Below are positions 9,642 to 19,831 of a stretch of DNA of 64,000 nt, one piece after another (the first letter of the stretch is position 1; each line of letters opens with the position of its first letter). The translations under genes were made by a program, and so were the position numbers. This DNA is from Microvirga soli (GTDB lineage: Bacteria; Pseudomonadota; Alphaproteobacteria; Rhizobiales; Beijerinckiaceae). The DNA lies in the NCBI RefSeq assembly GCF_016734765.1, contig NZ_JAERQE010000004.1, forward strand, positions 1-64,000, in the 5' to 3' direction. The notes beneath the pieces are model-generated. The model was not told the origin of the DNA. It saw only the letters and a list, made by a program, of their open reading frames with translations, and did no database searches.

Positions 9642-9995
9642 ATGAACCGAGCCTCAACCGATCCGTACCCACGCACCCCGGATGGCCGCTATTTCGTGGT
9701 CCGTGGTCGATTGTGGCGCCTCAGCAATCCGGATCTGGAGCCCATGGAGCGCGAGCGTCTCGTGAAGGGGCTGATGGCAGCCCGCCGGGCCATTCGCAAC
9801 GTGAGGGATGATCCGGAGGCTTTGGCCAAGACCCGTGCGCAGATTGATGCTGTAAAGCGGGCCCTTGGTGAGCGTGGTCCAGTCTGGTGGAGTGACGGCG
9901 CGCCGGACTATAACCGGCGACTGGTAAGAGATACACCATATGCCGAATGGTATCTCTCGCTTGGATCAGAATTCCAGATCGATTGGAAGACATAG
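9642..9995 (+). CDS. Conserved hypothetical protein
   Basis: 117 residues, soluble, rich in charged residues (RERLVKGLMAARRAIRNVRDD, probably a long helix) with a Trp-rich C-terminal half (PVWWSDGAPDYNRR, PYAEWYLSLG). I do not recognise a characterised family. It starts 8 bases after the MBL gene and looks like the last member of that operon. Codon use matches its neighbours, so it is likely a real gene. Confidence 0.72.
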   Translation: MNRASTDPYPRTPDGRYFVVRGRLWRLSNPDLEPMERERLVKGLMAARRAIRNVRDDPEALAKTRAQIDAVKRALGERGPVWWSDGAPDYNRRLVRDTPYAEWYLSLGSEFQIDWKT

Positions 9996-10018
9996 AAGGC
10001 CACTTAGGCATCTTCCAA
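9983..10018 (+). terminator. Possible terminator hairpin after 9642-9995
   Basis: TTGGAAGA (9983-9990) is mirrored by TCTTCCAA (10011-10018), with a small inner GCC/GGC pairing, followed by TTTAAG. The T-run is short and the hairpin overlaps the stop codon, so this is only a weak terminator candidate. Confidence 0.35.
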
Positions 10019-10127
10019 TTTAAGTTCCATAATATATCTTATGCGAATTTCATATGCATAGCTCCAGACCTCTCCCCTCGGGTTCGAGGCTATCTATTTC
10101 AGGCTTCTGGTGAGTAAAATGCGATCG

Positions 10128-10159
10128 GCGATGACCGGCTTTGAAGAGCCGATCATCGC
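10128..10159 (-). terminator. Possible terminator after the OsmC gene
   Basis: The arms 10128-10140 and 10147-10159 pair over 13 positions around a 6-base loop. The single mismatch on the plus strand becomes a G-U pair in minus-strand RNA, and ATTTTACT follows a few bases later on that strand. It lies about 70 bases past the OsmC stop. Confidence 0.42.
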
Positions 10160-10231
10160 ATGCCCTCAGTCAGAACATGTCCGATGGGCCTCGAATGGGA
10201 CAGGATGCTAGATAGCTCAAACCCAATACGC

Positions 10232-10672
10232 TTAAGATGCGGCTTCCGGCTCTGCCGCTTCATCGACGGCCGTCCAACTATGGGTGATTTCAGCTACGGC
10301 GCCGAGCATGATCGAGGCCGAGCAATATTTCTCCTTGGACAGTTGGATCGCCCGCTCCACCTTTGCCGGCGCCAGATCCTTGCCGGCGACACGGTATTCG
10401 AGATGGATCTTGGTGAAGACTTTGGGATCGGTTTCCGCACGCTCCGCAATCACCTCGACCTCGCAATCCGACACATGCTCCCGGCCCTTCCTGAGGATCT
10501 GCACCACGTCGAAGGCCGTGCAGCCGCCAAGCCCGATCAGCAGCATCTCCATGGGACGGATCCCGAGATTGCGTCCGCCATATTCAGGCGCTCCGTCCAT
10601 TACGACGGCATGCCCGCTGCCGGACTCGCCCACGAACATCATGCCATCGACCAGTTTGACACGCGCCTTCAT
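10232..10672 (-). CDS. OsmC family peroxiredoxin-like protein
   Basis: OsmC/Ohr proteins reduce organic hydroperoxides with two cysteines. Both are present: GLGGCTAFDVVQIL (about residue 53) and EKYCSASIML (about residue 118), along with the family region GIRPMEMLLIGLGG. I moved the start to ATG 10672 (MKARVKLVDG): a GAGGAAGAG ribosome site lies just upstream, and the eight residues before it (MRRLRKST) overlap that site. This makes a protein of 146 residues, close to the YhfA-type OsmC subgroup. It is a single gene, divergent from mazG. Confidence 0.9.
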   Translation of the reverse strand: MKARVKLVDGMMFVGESGSGHAVVMDGAPEYGGRNLGIRPMEMLLIGLGGCTAFDVVQILRKGREHVSDCEVEVIAERAETDPKVFTKIHLEYRVAGKDLAPAKVERAIQLSKEKYCSASIMLGAVAEITHSWTAVDEAAEPEAAS

Positions 10673-10806
10673 CGTACTCTTCCTCAATCTTCTCATAGAA
10701 ATCGGCTCAATTCATACACCGCTACTCCAGGCACATGGCGCAAATCCAGCTAGCCGCGGGTTTTGTCCGCAGGGTATGAGACTGGCTGAGCGAGCAGGAA
10801 TTAACC

Positions 10807-11652
10807 ATGAAGCCTTCAACCGACATTACACGCCTCCTGGAGATCATGGCGGCCCTGCGCACACCCGGAACAGGCTGCCCCTGGGACCTCGAGCAGGATT
10901 TTGCATCGATAACGCCATATACGCTTGAGGAGGCTTACGAGGTCGTGGATGCCATCGAGCGCGGCGACTTGGCGGATCTGCGGGACGAACTCGGCGATCT
11001 GCTGCTTCAGGTGGTTTTCCATGCCCGCATGGCCGAGGAGCAGGGTGCTTTCGCCTTCGGCGATGTGGTCGAGGCCATTACGCGAAAGCTCATACGGCGG
11101 CATCCTCATGTCTTCGGCAGCACTACCGACCTGTCGCCCGCGGAGGTGAAGAGCCTCTGGGATTCCATCAAGGCCGAGGAGAAGGCGGAGCGAAAGGCGG
11201 AGCGCGCGCGGATGGGCTTGTCACCGGAGGCGCACGAGGCCGGTTTTCTCGGTGGCATTCCGACGGCCCTGCCCGCCCTGACACGAGCCCAGAAGCTGAC
11301 ATCGAAGGCCGCCAAGGTCGGCTTCGACTGGCCTGACGCCAGCCAAGTGATCCACAAGATTCACGAGGAACTGGATGAGGTTAAGGAGGCTGCTTCATCC
11401 AAGGACAGAGACAGGATCGAGGATGAAATCGGGGATCTGCTCTTTTCCGTAACCAACCTCGCCCGTCACTTTGCAATCGAACCGGAGCGGGCGCTGCGGC
11501 GGACGAATGCCAAGTTCGAGCGACGCTTCAGGGCAGTCGAGCAGGGTCTGGGCAAGCAGGATCGGAGCCTCGACGATGCCACGCTCGAAGAGATGGAGCG
11601 TCTCTGGGTGGAGGCGAAGATGGCCGAGCGGGAGCCCGGCGCGTCGTCATAG
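10807..11652 (+). CDS. mazG: Nucleoside triphosphate pyrophosphohydrolase MazG
   Basis: All-alpha NTP pyrophosphohydrolase that converts NTPs to NMPs and cleans the nucleotide pool. The first MazG domain has CPWDLEQDFASITPYTLEEA followed by ELGDLLLQVVFHARMAEEQ (metal-binding ExxE); the second has ELDEVKEA then IEDEIGDLLFSVTNLARH near residue 205. Tandem domains and 281 residues match the full-length enzyme. AGGAA precedes the ATG. It converges on hflX with a 6-base overlap of the coding ends. In many relatives the order hfq-hflX-mazG is collinear; here mazG is on the opposite strand. Confidence 0.94.
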   Translation: MKPSTDITRLLEIMAALRTPGTGCPWDLEQDFASITPYTLEEAYEVVDAIERGDLADLRDELGDLLLQVVFHARMAEEQGAFAFGDVVEAITRKLIRRHPHVFGSTTDLSPAEVKSLWDSIKAEEKAERKAERARMGLSPEAHEAGFLGGIPTALPALTRAQKLTSKAAKVGFDWPDASQVIHKIHEELDEVKEAASSKDRDRIEDEIGDLLFSVTNLARHFAIEPERALRRTNAKFERRFRAVEQGLGKQDRSLDDATLEEMERLWVEAKMAEREPGASS

Positions 11653-13041
11653 AACGCGGGCTTCGGGGAAGCGGTTCAGGAAGCGGGGTTCCTTGCCGGC
11701 GACGAGGCGCACCTGGAGTACGGTGTGCCCATTCTCCTTCGTCTGACGCTCGAGGATCTCCGTGTTCTCATGGAGCCAGGCGAGCCCCTGCCCGTCCTCG
11801 GCCGCCACATCGACCTCGTAGGTTAGCCTCCCGAGCGCCAGGTGCTGCTCGATGGTGGCGAGCAGTTCGGGAATGCCATCGCCGGTCAGGGCGGAGATGA
11901 GGATCGGCCGCCTCTCCTCGCCGGTTCGCTGTGAGGTTGCGGCAAGCCGCTCCCGGTCCGCCTCAGAGAGAAGATCGGCCTTGTTCCAGACCTCGATGAT
12001 ACGCCGGGTATCGTCAGGGTCGATCCCGAGTTCCCGCAGGACCACGGCCACATCGCCCGCTTGGGCCTCGGCCTCCCCGTGAGAGACGTCACGGACATGC
12101 AGCAGCACATCGGCTTCGACGACATCTTCAAGGGTGGCGCGGAAGGCCGCTACCAGCATGGTGGGTAGATCGGAAATGAATCCGACGGTGTCCGACAGGA
12201 TGGCCTTTTCCCCGTGAGGAAGATCGATAGCTCGTGAAGTGGGATCGAGTGTTGCAAACAGCATGTTCTCAGCCAGAACGTCGGCTTGGGTCATGCGGTT
12301 GAAGAGCGTGGATTTGCCTGCGTTGGTGTAGCCGACGAGCGCGATGATGGGATAAGGCACCCGCCGCCGGCTCGTCCGGTGCAGGGACCGGGTTTTCACG
12401 ACCCCTTCCAGATCCCGCTCGATCCGGTTCATCCGTTCCTGGATCATGCGCCGGTCGGCCTCGATCTGCGTTTCGCCAGGACCGCCAAGGAAGCCGAAGC
12501 CGCCGCGCTGGCGCTCGAGGTGGGTCCAAGACCGGACCAACCTACCCTTCTGATAGGACAGATGCGCCAGCTCGACCTGCAGGGTGCCTTCTTTTGTCCG
12601 AGCGCGCCGGCCGAAGATCTCAAGGATCAGGCCCGTGCGGTCGATGACCTTGGCGCCCCAGGCTTTTTCGAGATTGCGCTGCTGCACGGGGCTCAGCGCG
12701 CAGTCCATCACGACGAGCCCGATCTCCTCCGCCCGGACCAAGCCGGCCAGTTCCTCAACCTTGCCGCTCCCGATGAAGGTAGCCGGGCGGGGCGATGACA
12801 GAGGGGCAATGAGGGAGCGGACGATGGTGAGATCGATGGCAAGGGACAAGCCCGTGATCTCGTCGAGACGAGCCTCGGGAGGGCGAGGGTTGCCCCCCTC
12901 GCCTTCGGCGTCCATGGACACGCGCCGCTTGCGTGTCAGGTAGGGCCCGACAACGAGCGTCCGAGTGCCTGCCGCAACCTCTTTCTCAGGTTCGGCAAGC
13001 TGAGCGAGACGTTCTTCCCCCGGGGTCCGCGGTTCCGTCAC
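11647..13041 (-). CDS. hflX: GTPase HflX
   Basis: Ribosome-associated GTPase that splits stalled 70S ribosomes, notably after heat stress. The N-terminal HflX domain includes [12 protein letters not shown] and [16 protein letters not shown]; the G domain has [12 protein letters not shown] (G1), [10 protein letters not shown] (G3) and NKAD (G4). I place the start at GTG 13041 (MTEPRTPG), giving 464 residues, because the reading frame further upstream runs through hfq in another frame. The end of hfq lies two bases away, so the pair is coupled, the classical hfq-hflX arrangement. Confidence 0.93.
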   Translation of the reverse strand: MTEPRTPGEERLAQLAEPEKEVAAGTRTLVVGPYLTRKRRVSMDAEGEGGNPRPPEARLDEITGLSLAIDLTIVRSLIAPLSSPRPATFIGSGKVEELAGLVRAEEIGLVVMDCALSPVQQRNLEKAWGAKVIDRTGLILEIFGRRARTKEGTLQVELAHLSYQKGRLVRSWTHLERQRGGFGFLGGPGETQIEADRRMIQERMNRIERDLEGVVKTRSLHRTSRRRVPYPIIALVGYTNAGKSTLFNRMTQADVLAENMLFATLDPTSRAIDLPHGEKAILSDTVGFISDLPTMLVAAFRATLEDVVEADVLLHVRDVSHGEAEAQAGDVAVVLRELGIDPDDTRRIIEVWNKADLLSEADRERLAATSQRTGEERRPILISALTGDGIPELLATIEQHLALGRLTYEVDVAAEDGQGLAWLHENTEILERQTKENGHTVLQVRLVAGKEPRFLNRFPEARVL

Positions 13042-13042
13042 C

Positions 13043-13297
13043 TCAAGCCTTCTCGCCAGCCTCGTCGATCTGGTCGAACAACTGAACGGGCTGTCCCGGC
13101 ATGATGGTGGAAATGGCGTGTTTGTAAACCAGCTGGGAGTGACCATCCCTGCGCAGGAGGACGCAGAAATTGTCGAACCAGGTCACGACCCCCTGGAGCT
13201 TCACTCCGTTCACGAGAAAGATCGTCAGGGGTATTTTCTGCTTCCGGACATAGTTGAGGAAGGTGTCCTGAAGGTTCTGCGCGCGATCGCCCGCCAT
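13043..13297 (-). CDS. hfq: RNA chaperone Hfq
   Basis: Hexameric Sm-like protein that pairs small RNAs with mRNAs. Sm1 is visible as [19 protein letters not shown], and the Sm2 core is [10 protein letters not shown], almost the invariant form. The N-terminal [19 protein letters not shown] is typical. With 84 residues and a short acidic tail it has the alphaproteobacterial size. GAGG precedes the ATG. The gene lies between ntrX, 234 bases upstream, and hflX. Confidence 0.97.
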   Translation of the reverse strand: MAGDRAQNLQDTFLNYVRKQKIPLTIFLVNGVKLQGVVTWFDNFCVLLRRDGHSQLVYKHAISTIMPGQPVQLFDQIDEAGEKA

Positions 13298-13531
13298 TGA
13301 AGTTGCCTCGCCAGCCCATCGCCGCCGGTCTTGGCTATGGGGCCGCCTTGATATGATTGTCCGCTTTCGTGCGGTCGGTGACCGGCCTACATATTACAGG
13401 GCGAACAGCCGCGTTCGGCAAGGGGGACGCAACGGTTCTACCTCCTCGGAGCGCATTTTCCCGTGGATTGGTAGGTTTTAGTTCCAGCCGGCCGAAGGTG
13501 TGTGCCCCTGCGGAACATCGGCAGCGGGTCA

Positions 13532-14902
13532 TCAGCCGCCGATGCCCAGAGATTTCAGCTTCCGGTGCAGGGCGGAGCGCTCCATTCCGATGAACTCCGC
13601 CGTCCTGGAGATATTGCCGCTGAAGCGGGCAATCTGCGCCAGGAGATATTCCCGCTCGAAAATTTCACGGGCGTCGCGCAGGGGCAGGCTCATGAGCTTT
13701 TCACCCCCTGCCCCGCCAGGCGTGCTCGGAACGAGCGCACCGATCTCGGACGGCAACATGTCGGCCGTGACCTCCGCGTCGGGCTCCCCCGAGGTGAGGA
13801 TCATCAGGCGCTCGACGTTGTTCCTCAGCTGACGCACGTTGCCCGGCCAGTCGTGGGATTGCAGCACCGCCATGGCGTCCTCGGCGATGCGCCGCTTCGG
13901 CAGGCCCGTAGTCGACGAGATCTGCTCCATGAAGAACTCGATCAGCTCCGGCACATCCTCCCGGCGCTCGGCCAGGGACGGCACCCGAATCGGAATGACG
14001 CCGAGGCGGTGGAACAGGTCCTCGCGGAACCGACCGGCAGCAATTTCAGCCGGCAGATCGCGGCTGGACGAGGAGACGATGCGCACATCCACATGGACCC
14101 GGGTCGTTCCGCCGACCCGTTGGAAGTTCTGGTCCACGAGAACGCGCAGGATCCGGTTCTGCGTCTCCCGGGGCATGTCGGCGATCTCATCGATGTAGAG
14201 GGTGCCGCCATGAGCCTCTTCGAGCGCTCCGACGCGGCGGCCCCCGCCTTCGCCACCTTCCGTGCCGAAGAGCTCGGCTTCCATGGTATCCGGTGTGATG
14301 GTCGCGGCCGAGAGCACCACGAAGGGGCCGTTTGTGCGGGTGGAGAGACCGTGAAGGGTCCTGGCCGTCAACTCCTTGCCTGACCCCGGTGCACCGGTGA
14401 TCAGGATGCGGGCATTCGTCGGAGCCGCCCGCTCGACGGCTTGCCGAAGCTGGTTCATCACGATGGACTTGCCGGCAATGCGGCTCGCCTGAACGGAACG
14501 GGAGCGGAGGTCGCGAACCTCGCGCTTCAGTCGAGATGCCTCAAGGGCCCGCTCGGCGACAAGCACGAGCCGGTCCGCCTTGAACGGCTTCTCAATGAAG
14601 TCGTAGGCGCCGGCCTTGATGGCCGAGACTGCGGTCTCAATGTTGCCGTGGCCTGAGATCATCACCACGGGCAGGTCGGGGTGCTGGCTCTTGACGATCT
14701 CAAGCACCTGTAGACCATCCAGGCGGCTTCCCTGCAGCCAGATGTCCAAGAAGACAAGGTGGGGACGCCGCGTTTCGATGGCCGCCAGGGCGTCGTCGGA
14801 CGTCCCAGCCGTGCGCGTCCTATGGCCCTCATCCTCAAGGATGCCGGCCACGAGTTCGCGAATGTCGACTTCATCATCGACGACGAGAATATCAGCGCTC
14901 AT
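13532..14902 (-). CDS. ntrX: Nitrogen assimilation response regulator NtrX
   Basis: Response regulator partner of the membrane kinase NtrY, acting in nitrogen and redox/envelope control. The receiver domain starts ADILVVDDEVDIRELVAG and has LVFLDIW (phospho-Asp) and EKPFKADRLVL (Lys). The central AAA+ domain has GAPGSGKE (Walker A) and GTLYIDEIADMP (Walker B). The loop that would carry GAFTGA reads GTEGGEGGGRRVGALEEA, so the sigma-54 contact motif is missing, as known for alphaproteobacterial NtrX. A Fis-type HTH ends it (NISRTAEFIGMERSALHRKL). ATG 14902 overlaps the ntrY stop by four bases; upstream codons belong to ntrY. Confidence 0.95.
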   Translation of the reverse strand: MSADILVVDDEVDIRELVAGILEDEGHRTRTAGTSDDALAAIETRRPHLVFLDIWLQGSRLDGLQVLEIVKSQHPDLPVVMISGHGNIETAVSAIKAGAYDFIEKPFKADRLVLVAERALEASRLKREVRDLRSRSVQASRIAGKSIVMNQLRQAVERAAPTNARILITGAPGSGKELTARTLHGLSTRTNGPFVVLSAATITPDTMEAELFGTEGGEGGGRRVGALEEAHGGTLYIDEIADMPRETQNRILRVLVDQNFQRVGGTTRVHVDVRIVSSSSRDLPAEIAAGRFREDLFHRLGVIPIRVPSLAERREDVPELIEFFMEQISSTTGLPKRRIAEDAMAVLQSHDWPGNVRQLRNNVERLMILTSGEPDAEVTADMLPSEIGALVPSTPGGAGGEKLMSLPLRDAREIFEREYLLAQIARFSGNISRTAEFIGMERSALHRKLKSLGIGG

Positions 14903-17217
14903 AGGCTTGCCCTGCGAGAATCGTTTCGATTGGAAGCGCCCACTGGCTCTTCCGATGAAATCTGTTTCGTTTTCGGGATCCACATGCGGACCTGACCGCC
15001 CCGTCCAGCGGGATTGTCGGCCAGTTCCATGCCACCCCCATGGTCTTCCAGGATCTTTGCGACGATCGGCAATCCCAGTCCGGTTCCGCCCTCGCGGGTC
15101 GTCATGTAGGGCTCCAGCAGGCGCTGCCGCCCTTCGACCGGGAAGCCCTTGCCGTTGTCGGTCACGGCCAAAATCAGATAGTCCGGATGCGTATCGTCCA
15201 GAAGGACGGAGATCTGTCCCTGTCCTCTCTCCGCCTCTGGTACCGCCGCAATGGCTTCCGTCGCATTCTTGATGATGTTGGTCACGGCCTGAGACACGAG
15301 CCGGCGGTCGAACGGCGCGACAAGGGATCCTTGCGGCACCTGATCGACGAACTCGATCTCAGGATGGGCGATCTTCATCATGAAGACCACCTGCCGGATC
15401 GTCTCAGCCAGATCCTCGTTGCCGATGGTCGGCTTTGGCATGCGGGCGAAGGATGCGAACTCGTCGACCATCCGCTTGATGTCGTCGACCTGCCGCACGA
15501 TGGTGTCCGTGCATTGGTCGAACACCTCGCGGTCAGTAGTGATCACCTTGCCGTACTTCCGGCGGATGCGCTCGGCCGAGAGCTGGATTGGCGTGAGAGG
15601 ATTCTTGATCTCGTGTGCGATCCGACGCGCCACGTCGGCCCAGGCAGAGGTCCGCTGCGCCAGGACGAGATCCGTGATGTCGTCGAGGGTGATAACGAGA
15701 TCCCGCTTTTCGCTGCGGGTCTGCTCGCTGGTCACGCGGACGTTGATCGTGCGCTCCTTGCCCCGGCGCGCGATATGGATCTGCTGCTGCATCAAGCGCT
15801 GGCGCCCATGGCTCATCTCCTCGACGAGCGAAGTCACCTCCGGCAGGATCATGGTGATCGGCTTGCCGAGCAGTTCCTCCCTGGAGGCTCCGAGCAGGGC
15901 CTCAGTCGAGGGATTGACGATGGTGATCACACCACGGGCATTCACGCCGATCACGCCGGCCGAGACCCCGGCGAGAACCGCTTCGGTGAAGCGGCGCCGG
16001 CGATCCATGAGCTCGCTCGCCGTAGTGAGGCCGTCATGCTGGCGGCGCAGTTCCGAGGTCATCTTGTTGAATGTCTCGCCCAGATGGCCGAGATCCCCCT
16101 CGCCTCGCTTGACGGGAACCTGGACGTAGAAGTTGCCGGTCGCGACTTGGTCCGTCGCATGGATGAGGCGCCTGACCGGCGCCACGAGGCGGTTTGCAAA
16201 TTTCAGCCCGAACCAGACTGCCGAGAGCAGAACGATCAGGGCGATGAGTGCGAACATGGACGCGAAGGCGATCTGGATGCCGGCCTTCTTCTGATCGAGT
16301 GCTTCATAGAAAGCTACCCCGGCCTCCGCCACCTGCGGAAACTCGATAGCGCGCGGATCCACTTCGCGCGCTACGTAGAGGATGCGCCCGCCATGGGCAT
16401 CGAGCTTCAGGGCGGAGCGGAAGATGTTGCCGCTGCCCCGTGTGAAAAGGCACAAGGCTTCCTGGGAGCTTGCCTCCTGAAGATCTGCCTGGGAGGGCTG
16501 AGGAATGTTCTCGACTTTCTTCACCTCGATCCGCTCGACTACCGTACCATCCGGATCGACGATCATGGCCAGCGGCAAGCCGAGGAAGACCGCGCGGGAA
16601 TTCATAAACTCCCGAAACAGGTTGCGGTCGGCGTCGAAGAGGACCTTCGCACGATTGAGATCAGCTGCCATCAGCTGAGTTTCTCGCGCTAGGGTCCGGC
16701 ACTGCATCTCCCGGTAGGAGTGGGCGATGGACACCGTGTTGTTCATGAGGTTCTTGAGCGCCCCGGTGAACCAAGGGTCGAGACCGCGCTCCAACGTCAC
16801 CGTCGCAACGCCCGCAACGAGAATTGCCGGTAGAACGGCGACTAGGCTGAAAAGCCCGACAATGCGTACGTGGAGGCCCGCAGCGGCAGCCCCCGCCCTG
16901 CGTTCCCGCACGAGCTTTCTGGTCTGCCAGGCCACAATCCCAAGGAGCACGACGATCAGCACGCCGTTGAGCGTGAATACCCACACGACGACGTTGTGGG
17001 TCGGCAGGATGGGCGTGGCGCCGGCAAGGATCAGGAACGTGGCAAGAGCCGATGCCAGAGCCGACAGCACGGCACCATAGCCCAACCAGCCGAGACCGGT
17101 CTGGGACGGCTCGGCCGCCTGACGCTGTGCAATGGTGTCCTGATCGATCAAGACTGAAGCCCCACGAGATCGGGCGCCCTCGATACGGCACCCTGTCATG
17201 AGGTGATGCACCAACAC
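14899..17217 (-). CDS. ntrY: Nitrogen regulation sensor histidine kinase NtrY
   Basis: Membrane kinase of the NtrY/NtrX system. Several hydrophobic segments occupy about residues 40-160, followed by a periplasmic region, another membrane helix (about 315-340), a HAMP domain, a PAS domain (about 410-510), the H-box [20 protein letters not shown] and an ATPase domain with NIIKNATEAI (N box) and TDNGKGFP plus GGTGLGLPIV (G boxes). The start is unclear: GTG 17217 or ATG 17199, neither with a good ribosome site. It lies 34 bases after ntrC and overlaps ntrX by four bases. Confidence 0.95.
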   Translation of the reverse strand: MLVHHLMTGCRIEGARSRGASVLIDQDTIAQRQAAEPSQTGLGWLGYGAVLSALASALATFLILAGATPILPTHNVVVWVFTLNGVLIVVLLGIVAWQTRKLVRERRAGAAAAGLHVRIVGLFSLVAVLPAILVAGVATVTLERGLDPWFTGALKNLMNNTVSIAHSYREMQCRTLARETQLMAADLNRAKVLFDADRNLFREFMNSRAVFLGLPLAMIVDPDGTVVERIEVKKVENIPQPSQADLQEASSQEALCLFTRGSGNIFRSALKLDAHGGRILYVAREVDPRAIEFPQVAEAGVAFYEALDQKKAGIQIAFASMFALIALIVLLSAVWFGLKFANRLVAPVRRLIHATDQVATGNFYVQVPVKRGEGDLGHLGETFNKMTSELRRQHDGLTTASELMDRRRRFTEAVLAGVSAGVIGVNARGVITIVNPSTEALLGASREELLGKPITMILPEVTSLVEEMSHGRQRLMQQQIHIARRGKERTINVRVTSEQTRSEKRDLVITLDDITDLVLAQRTSAWADVARRIAHEIKNPLTPIQLSAERIRRKYGKVITTDREVFDQCTDTIVRQVDDIKRMVDEFASFARMPKPTIGNEDLAETIRQVVFMMKIAHPEIEFVDQVPQGSLVAPFDRRLVSQAVTNIIKNATEAIAAVPEAERGQGQISVLLDDTHPDYLILAVTDNGKGFPVEGRQRLLEPYMTTREGGTGLGLPIVAKILEDHGGGMELADNPAGRGGQVRMWIPKTKQISSEEPVGASNRNDSRRASL

Positions 17218-17251
17218 AACACTGTGGTCAAATTATTACAGCCTAGACGGA

Positions 17252-18718
17252 TCAGGCTCTATTCGAGCGCACGACCATGAGATCCAGGTCCCGCACCTTC
17301 TTGCGCAGAGTGTTGCGGTTAACCCCGAGAAGCTCCGCCGCCCTGATCTGATTGCCCCGGGTGGCCGCCAAGGCCGCCCCGATCAATGGTCCTTCGATCT
17401 CGCGCAGGATCCGATGATAGAGGCCGGGAGGTGGAAGCGAGTCCCTGAAGCCGGAGAAGTATTCGCTCAGGTGCCGTTCCACGGCATCCGACAGGCCCTC
17501 CGATCCCTGGAGATTAGGCTGGCTGGACTTCCCGGCGGGCTGCGGCGGCAGAAGAGGCTGGGAGTCGAGTTCGGAGTCGATAATCGCTCCGGTGATCATG
17601 TCCTGAGGGTAGAGTGCAGCCAAGCGCCGCACTAAGTTCTCCAACTCGCGCACGTTGCCAGGCCAGCGGTAGCGCTTAAGCCGATCCATAGCCTCTACAT
17701 CGAGTTGCTTGCGGCCTAGCCCCTCCTTCTCCACCAGCACGAAGAAGTGGCGGGCGAGATCCGGGATGTCCTCAATGCGTTCGCGCAGGGGCGGAAGCCG
17801 CAGCGGGACGACGTTCAGCCGGAAATACAGGTCTTCGCGGAACAGACCCTGCTGGATCAGGACGCGCAGGTCCTTGTTGGTGGCAGCCACGATGCGGACA
17901 TTGGTCTTGATCGGCACACGTCCGCCGACAGTGGTGTACTCGCCCTGCTGGAGAACGCGCAGGAGCCGGGTCTGTGCCTCCATCGGCATATCGCCGATTT
18001 CGTCGAGGAAGAGCGTGCCCCCTTCGGCCTGCTCGAAACGGCCCGTGCTGCGGGCGGTGGCCCCGGTGAAGGCACCCTTCTCGTGGCCGAACAGCTCGGA
18101 TTCGATGAGTTCCCGCGGGATCGCGGCCATGTTCACGGCCACGAACGGCCCCTGCCGACGCTTGCCGTAATCGTGGAGCGCCTTGGCGACGAGTTCCTTG
18201 CCCGTACCGGACTCGCCCGTGATCATCACGGTCAGATCGGTGGGCATGAGGCGGGCCAGCGCCCGATAGATCTCCTGCATCGCCTGCGAGCGTCCGACGA
18301 GCGGGATATCCTCGTTCTCCGGGGCTGGTTGAGCGCCGGTGGGCACGCTGCGCGGGCGGGAAAGCGCCCGGCCGACGACGGCTACCAGCTCCTTCAGGTC
18401 GAATGGCTTTGGCAGATACTCGTAGGCACCGCGTTCAGACGCCTTGATAGCCGTCATGAACGTGTTCTGGGCGCTCATGACGATGATCGGAAGGTCCGGC
18501 CGGATCTTCTTGATGCGCGGCAGGAGATCGAAGGCGTTCTCGTCGGGCATCATCACGTCGGTGATGACGAGATCGCCTTCTCCCTGGGAGACCCAGCGCC
18601 AGAGAGTGGCGGCATTGCTTGACGAGCGGACCTCATAGCCTGCTCGCGAGAGCGCCTGGTTCAGGACGGTCCGGATGGCCGCATCGTCATCAGCAAGGAG
18701 AATCTGTCCGCTCGGCAT
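17252..18718 (-). CDS. ntrC: Nitrogen regulation response regulator NtrC (NR(I))
   Basis: Sigma-54-dependent activator of nitrogen assimilation genes. The receiver domain starts [20 protein letters not shown] with [11 protein letters not shown] (phospho-Asp). The AAA+ domain has GESGTGKE and, in contrast to the neighbouring NtrX, a full GAFTGA loop ([16 protein letters not shown]), then [12 protein letters not shown]. The C-terminal Fis HTH is [20 protein letters not shown]. At 488 residues it has the usual size. It starts 9 bases after ntrB, and NtrB is its kinase and phosphatase. Confidence 0.96.
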   Translation of the reverse strand: MPSGQILLADDDAAIRTVLNQALSRAGYEVRSSSNAATLWRWVSQGEGDLVITDVMMPDENAFDLLPRIKKIRPDLPIIVMSAQNTFMTAIKASERGAYEYLPKPFDLKELVAVVGRALSRPRSVPTGAQPAPENEDIPLVGRSQAMQEIYRALARLMPTDLTVMITGESGTGKELVAKALHDYGKRRQGPFVAVNMAAIPRELIESELFGHEKGAFTGATARSTGRFEQAEGGTLFLDEIGDMPMEAQTRLLRVLQQGEYTTVGGRVPIKTNVRIVAATNKDLRVLIQQGLFREDLYFRLNVVPLRLPPLRERIEDIPDLARHFFVLVEKEGLGRKQLDVEAMDRLKRYRWPGNVRELENLVRRLAALYPQDMITGAIIDSELDSQPLLPPQPAGKSSQPNLQGSEGLSDAVERHLSEYFSGFRDSLPPPGLYHRILREIEGPLIGAALAATRGNQIRAAELLGVNRNTLRKKVRDLDLMVVRSNRA

Positions 18719-18727
18719 TGGTCAGCC

Positions 18728-19831
18728 CTATAAATCGGTCCCGCGGCCGTCGCCGGCGCGGTGCATGGGGAGGAGAATTCGGAAGGTAGTCCGCCGGGGC
18801 GCCGGCTCGCATTCGACGATGCCGCCATGATCGCCCACGATCTTGGCAACGAGCGCCAGTCCAAGTCCGCTGCCCTGGACCTTCGTGGTCACGAAGGGGT
18901 CAAAGAGATCGCTCATCAGCTCGGGCGGAATGCCCGGGCCGTTGTCCATGACGCTCAGCTCGATCGGCAGGCTCACCCGCTCCTGCGAACCGGGCACCTG
19001 CAGCCTGACTCCGGTTCGGAACGCCGTCGACAGAATGATTTCTCCGTCCGGTGCATCAATACCGATGGCCTCGGCGGCATTCTTGACGAGGTTCAGGATG
19101 ACCTGGATCAGCTGATCGCGGTTGCCGAGGACGGGCGGTAGCGACGGATCGTAGTTCTCGGCAAAGCGGATGTGGCGGGCAAACCCCGACTGCGCCAACC
19201 GTTTCACGTGATCAAGCACGCCGTGGATGTTGACAGCCCCCCGTTCCACGGGCCGCTCCTCACCGAACACCTCCATGCGCTCTACGAGCTTCACGATGCG
19301 GTCGGTCTCATCACAGATGAGCCGCGTCAGCAGCCGGTCGTCCTCGTTCGCCGACTGCTCAAGCAACTGAGCAGCGCCGCGGATGCCGGAGAGCGGGTTC
19401 TTGATCTCGTGGGCCAGCAGGGCACCCAGCGCCGTGATGGAGCGGGCGGCCCCTCGATGGGTGAGCTGGCGATTCATTTTGTCGGCGATCGTTCGCTCCT
19501 GAAGCATGACGATCACACTGTCGTCGTCATCACCCAGCGGGCAGGCCGAGACATCGACGATACGCTCGGCACCGAGGCGCGGGCTGCCGATATCGACCCG
19601 GTGCTCGCTGACGCTGGAGCCCCTGTGGCGAACATCATCGACCAGCGCCATGGCCGGCGAGCCGAAAGGCAGCAGGTCGTTGAGCTTCTGGCGCTGCATC
19701 ATGCGCAGGCTCATCTCAAAGAACGACTCGGCGGCCGCATTGGCATGCACGATCCGATGCTCAGGCCCGACCGTGAGGACCGGAATCGGCAGGGCGTTCA
19801 TGACCAGGTCATTGATCGGAAGAGCCGTCAT
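18728..19831 (-). CDS. ntrB: Nitrogen regulation sensor histidine kinase NtrB (NR(II))
   Basis: Cytoplasmic kinase and phosphatase of NtrC, controlled by PII proteins in the family. There is no membrane helix. An N-terminal PAS domain begins [20 protein letters not shown]; the H-box is [20 protein letters not shown] near residue 145; the ATPase domain has [10 protein letters not shown] and DNGPGIP plus [12 protein letters not shown]. 367 residues. It overlaps the end of dusB by four bases, the conserved nifR3-ntrB-ntrC operon. Confidence 0.95.
   Translation of the reverse strand: MTALPINDLVMNALPIPVLTVGPEHRIVHANAAAESFFEMSLRMMQRQKLNDLLPFGSPAMALVDDVRHRGSSVSEHRVDIGSPRLGAERIVDVSACPLGDDDDSVIVMLQERTIADKMNRQLTHRGAARSITALGALLAHEIKNPLSGIRGAAQLLEQSANEDDRLLTRLICDETDRIVKLVERMEVFGEERPVERGAVNIHGVLDHVKRLAQSGFARHIRFAENYDPSLPPVLGNRDQLIQVILNLVKNAAEAIGIDAPDGEIILSTAFRTGVRLQVPGSQERVSLPIELSVMDNGPGIPPELMSDLFDPFVTTKVQGSGLGLALVAKIVGDHGGIVECEPAPRRTTFRILLPMHRAGDGRGTDL

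Noticed and set aside
15040-16692. 550-residue frame on the plus strand
   Set aside because: Antisense to ntrY, whose kinase motifs are intact.
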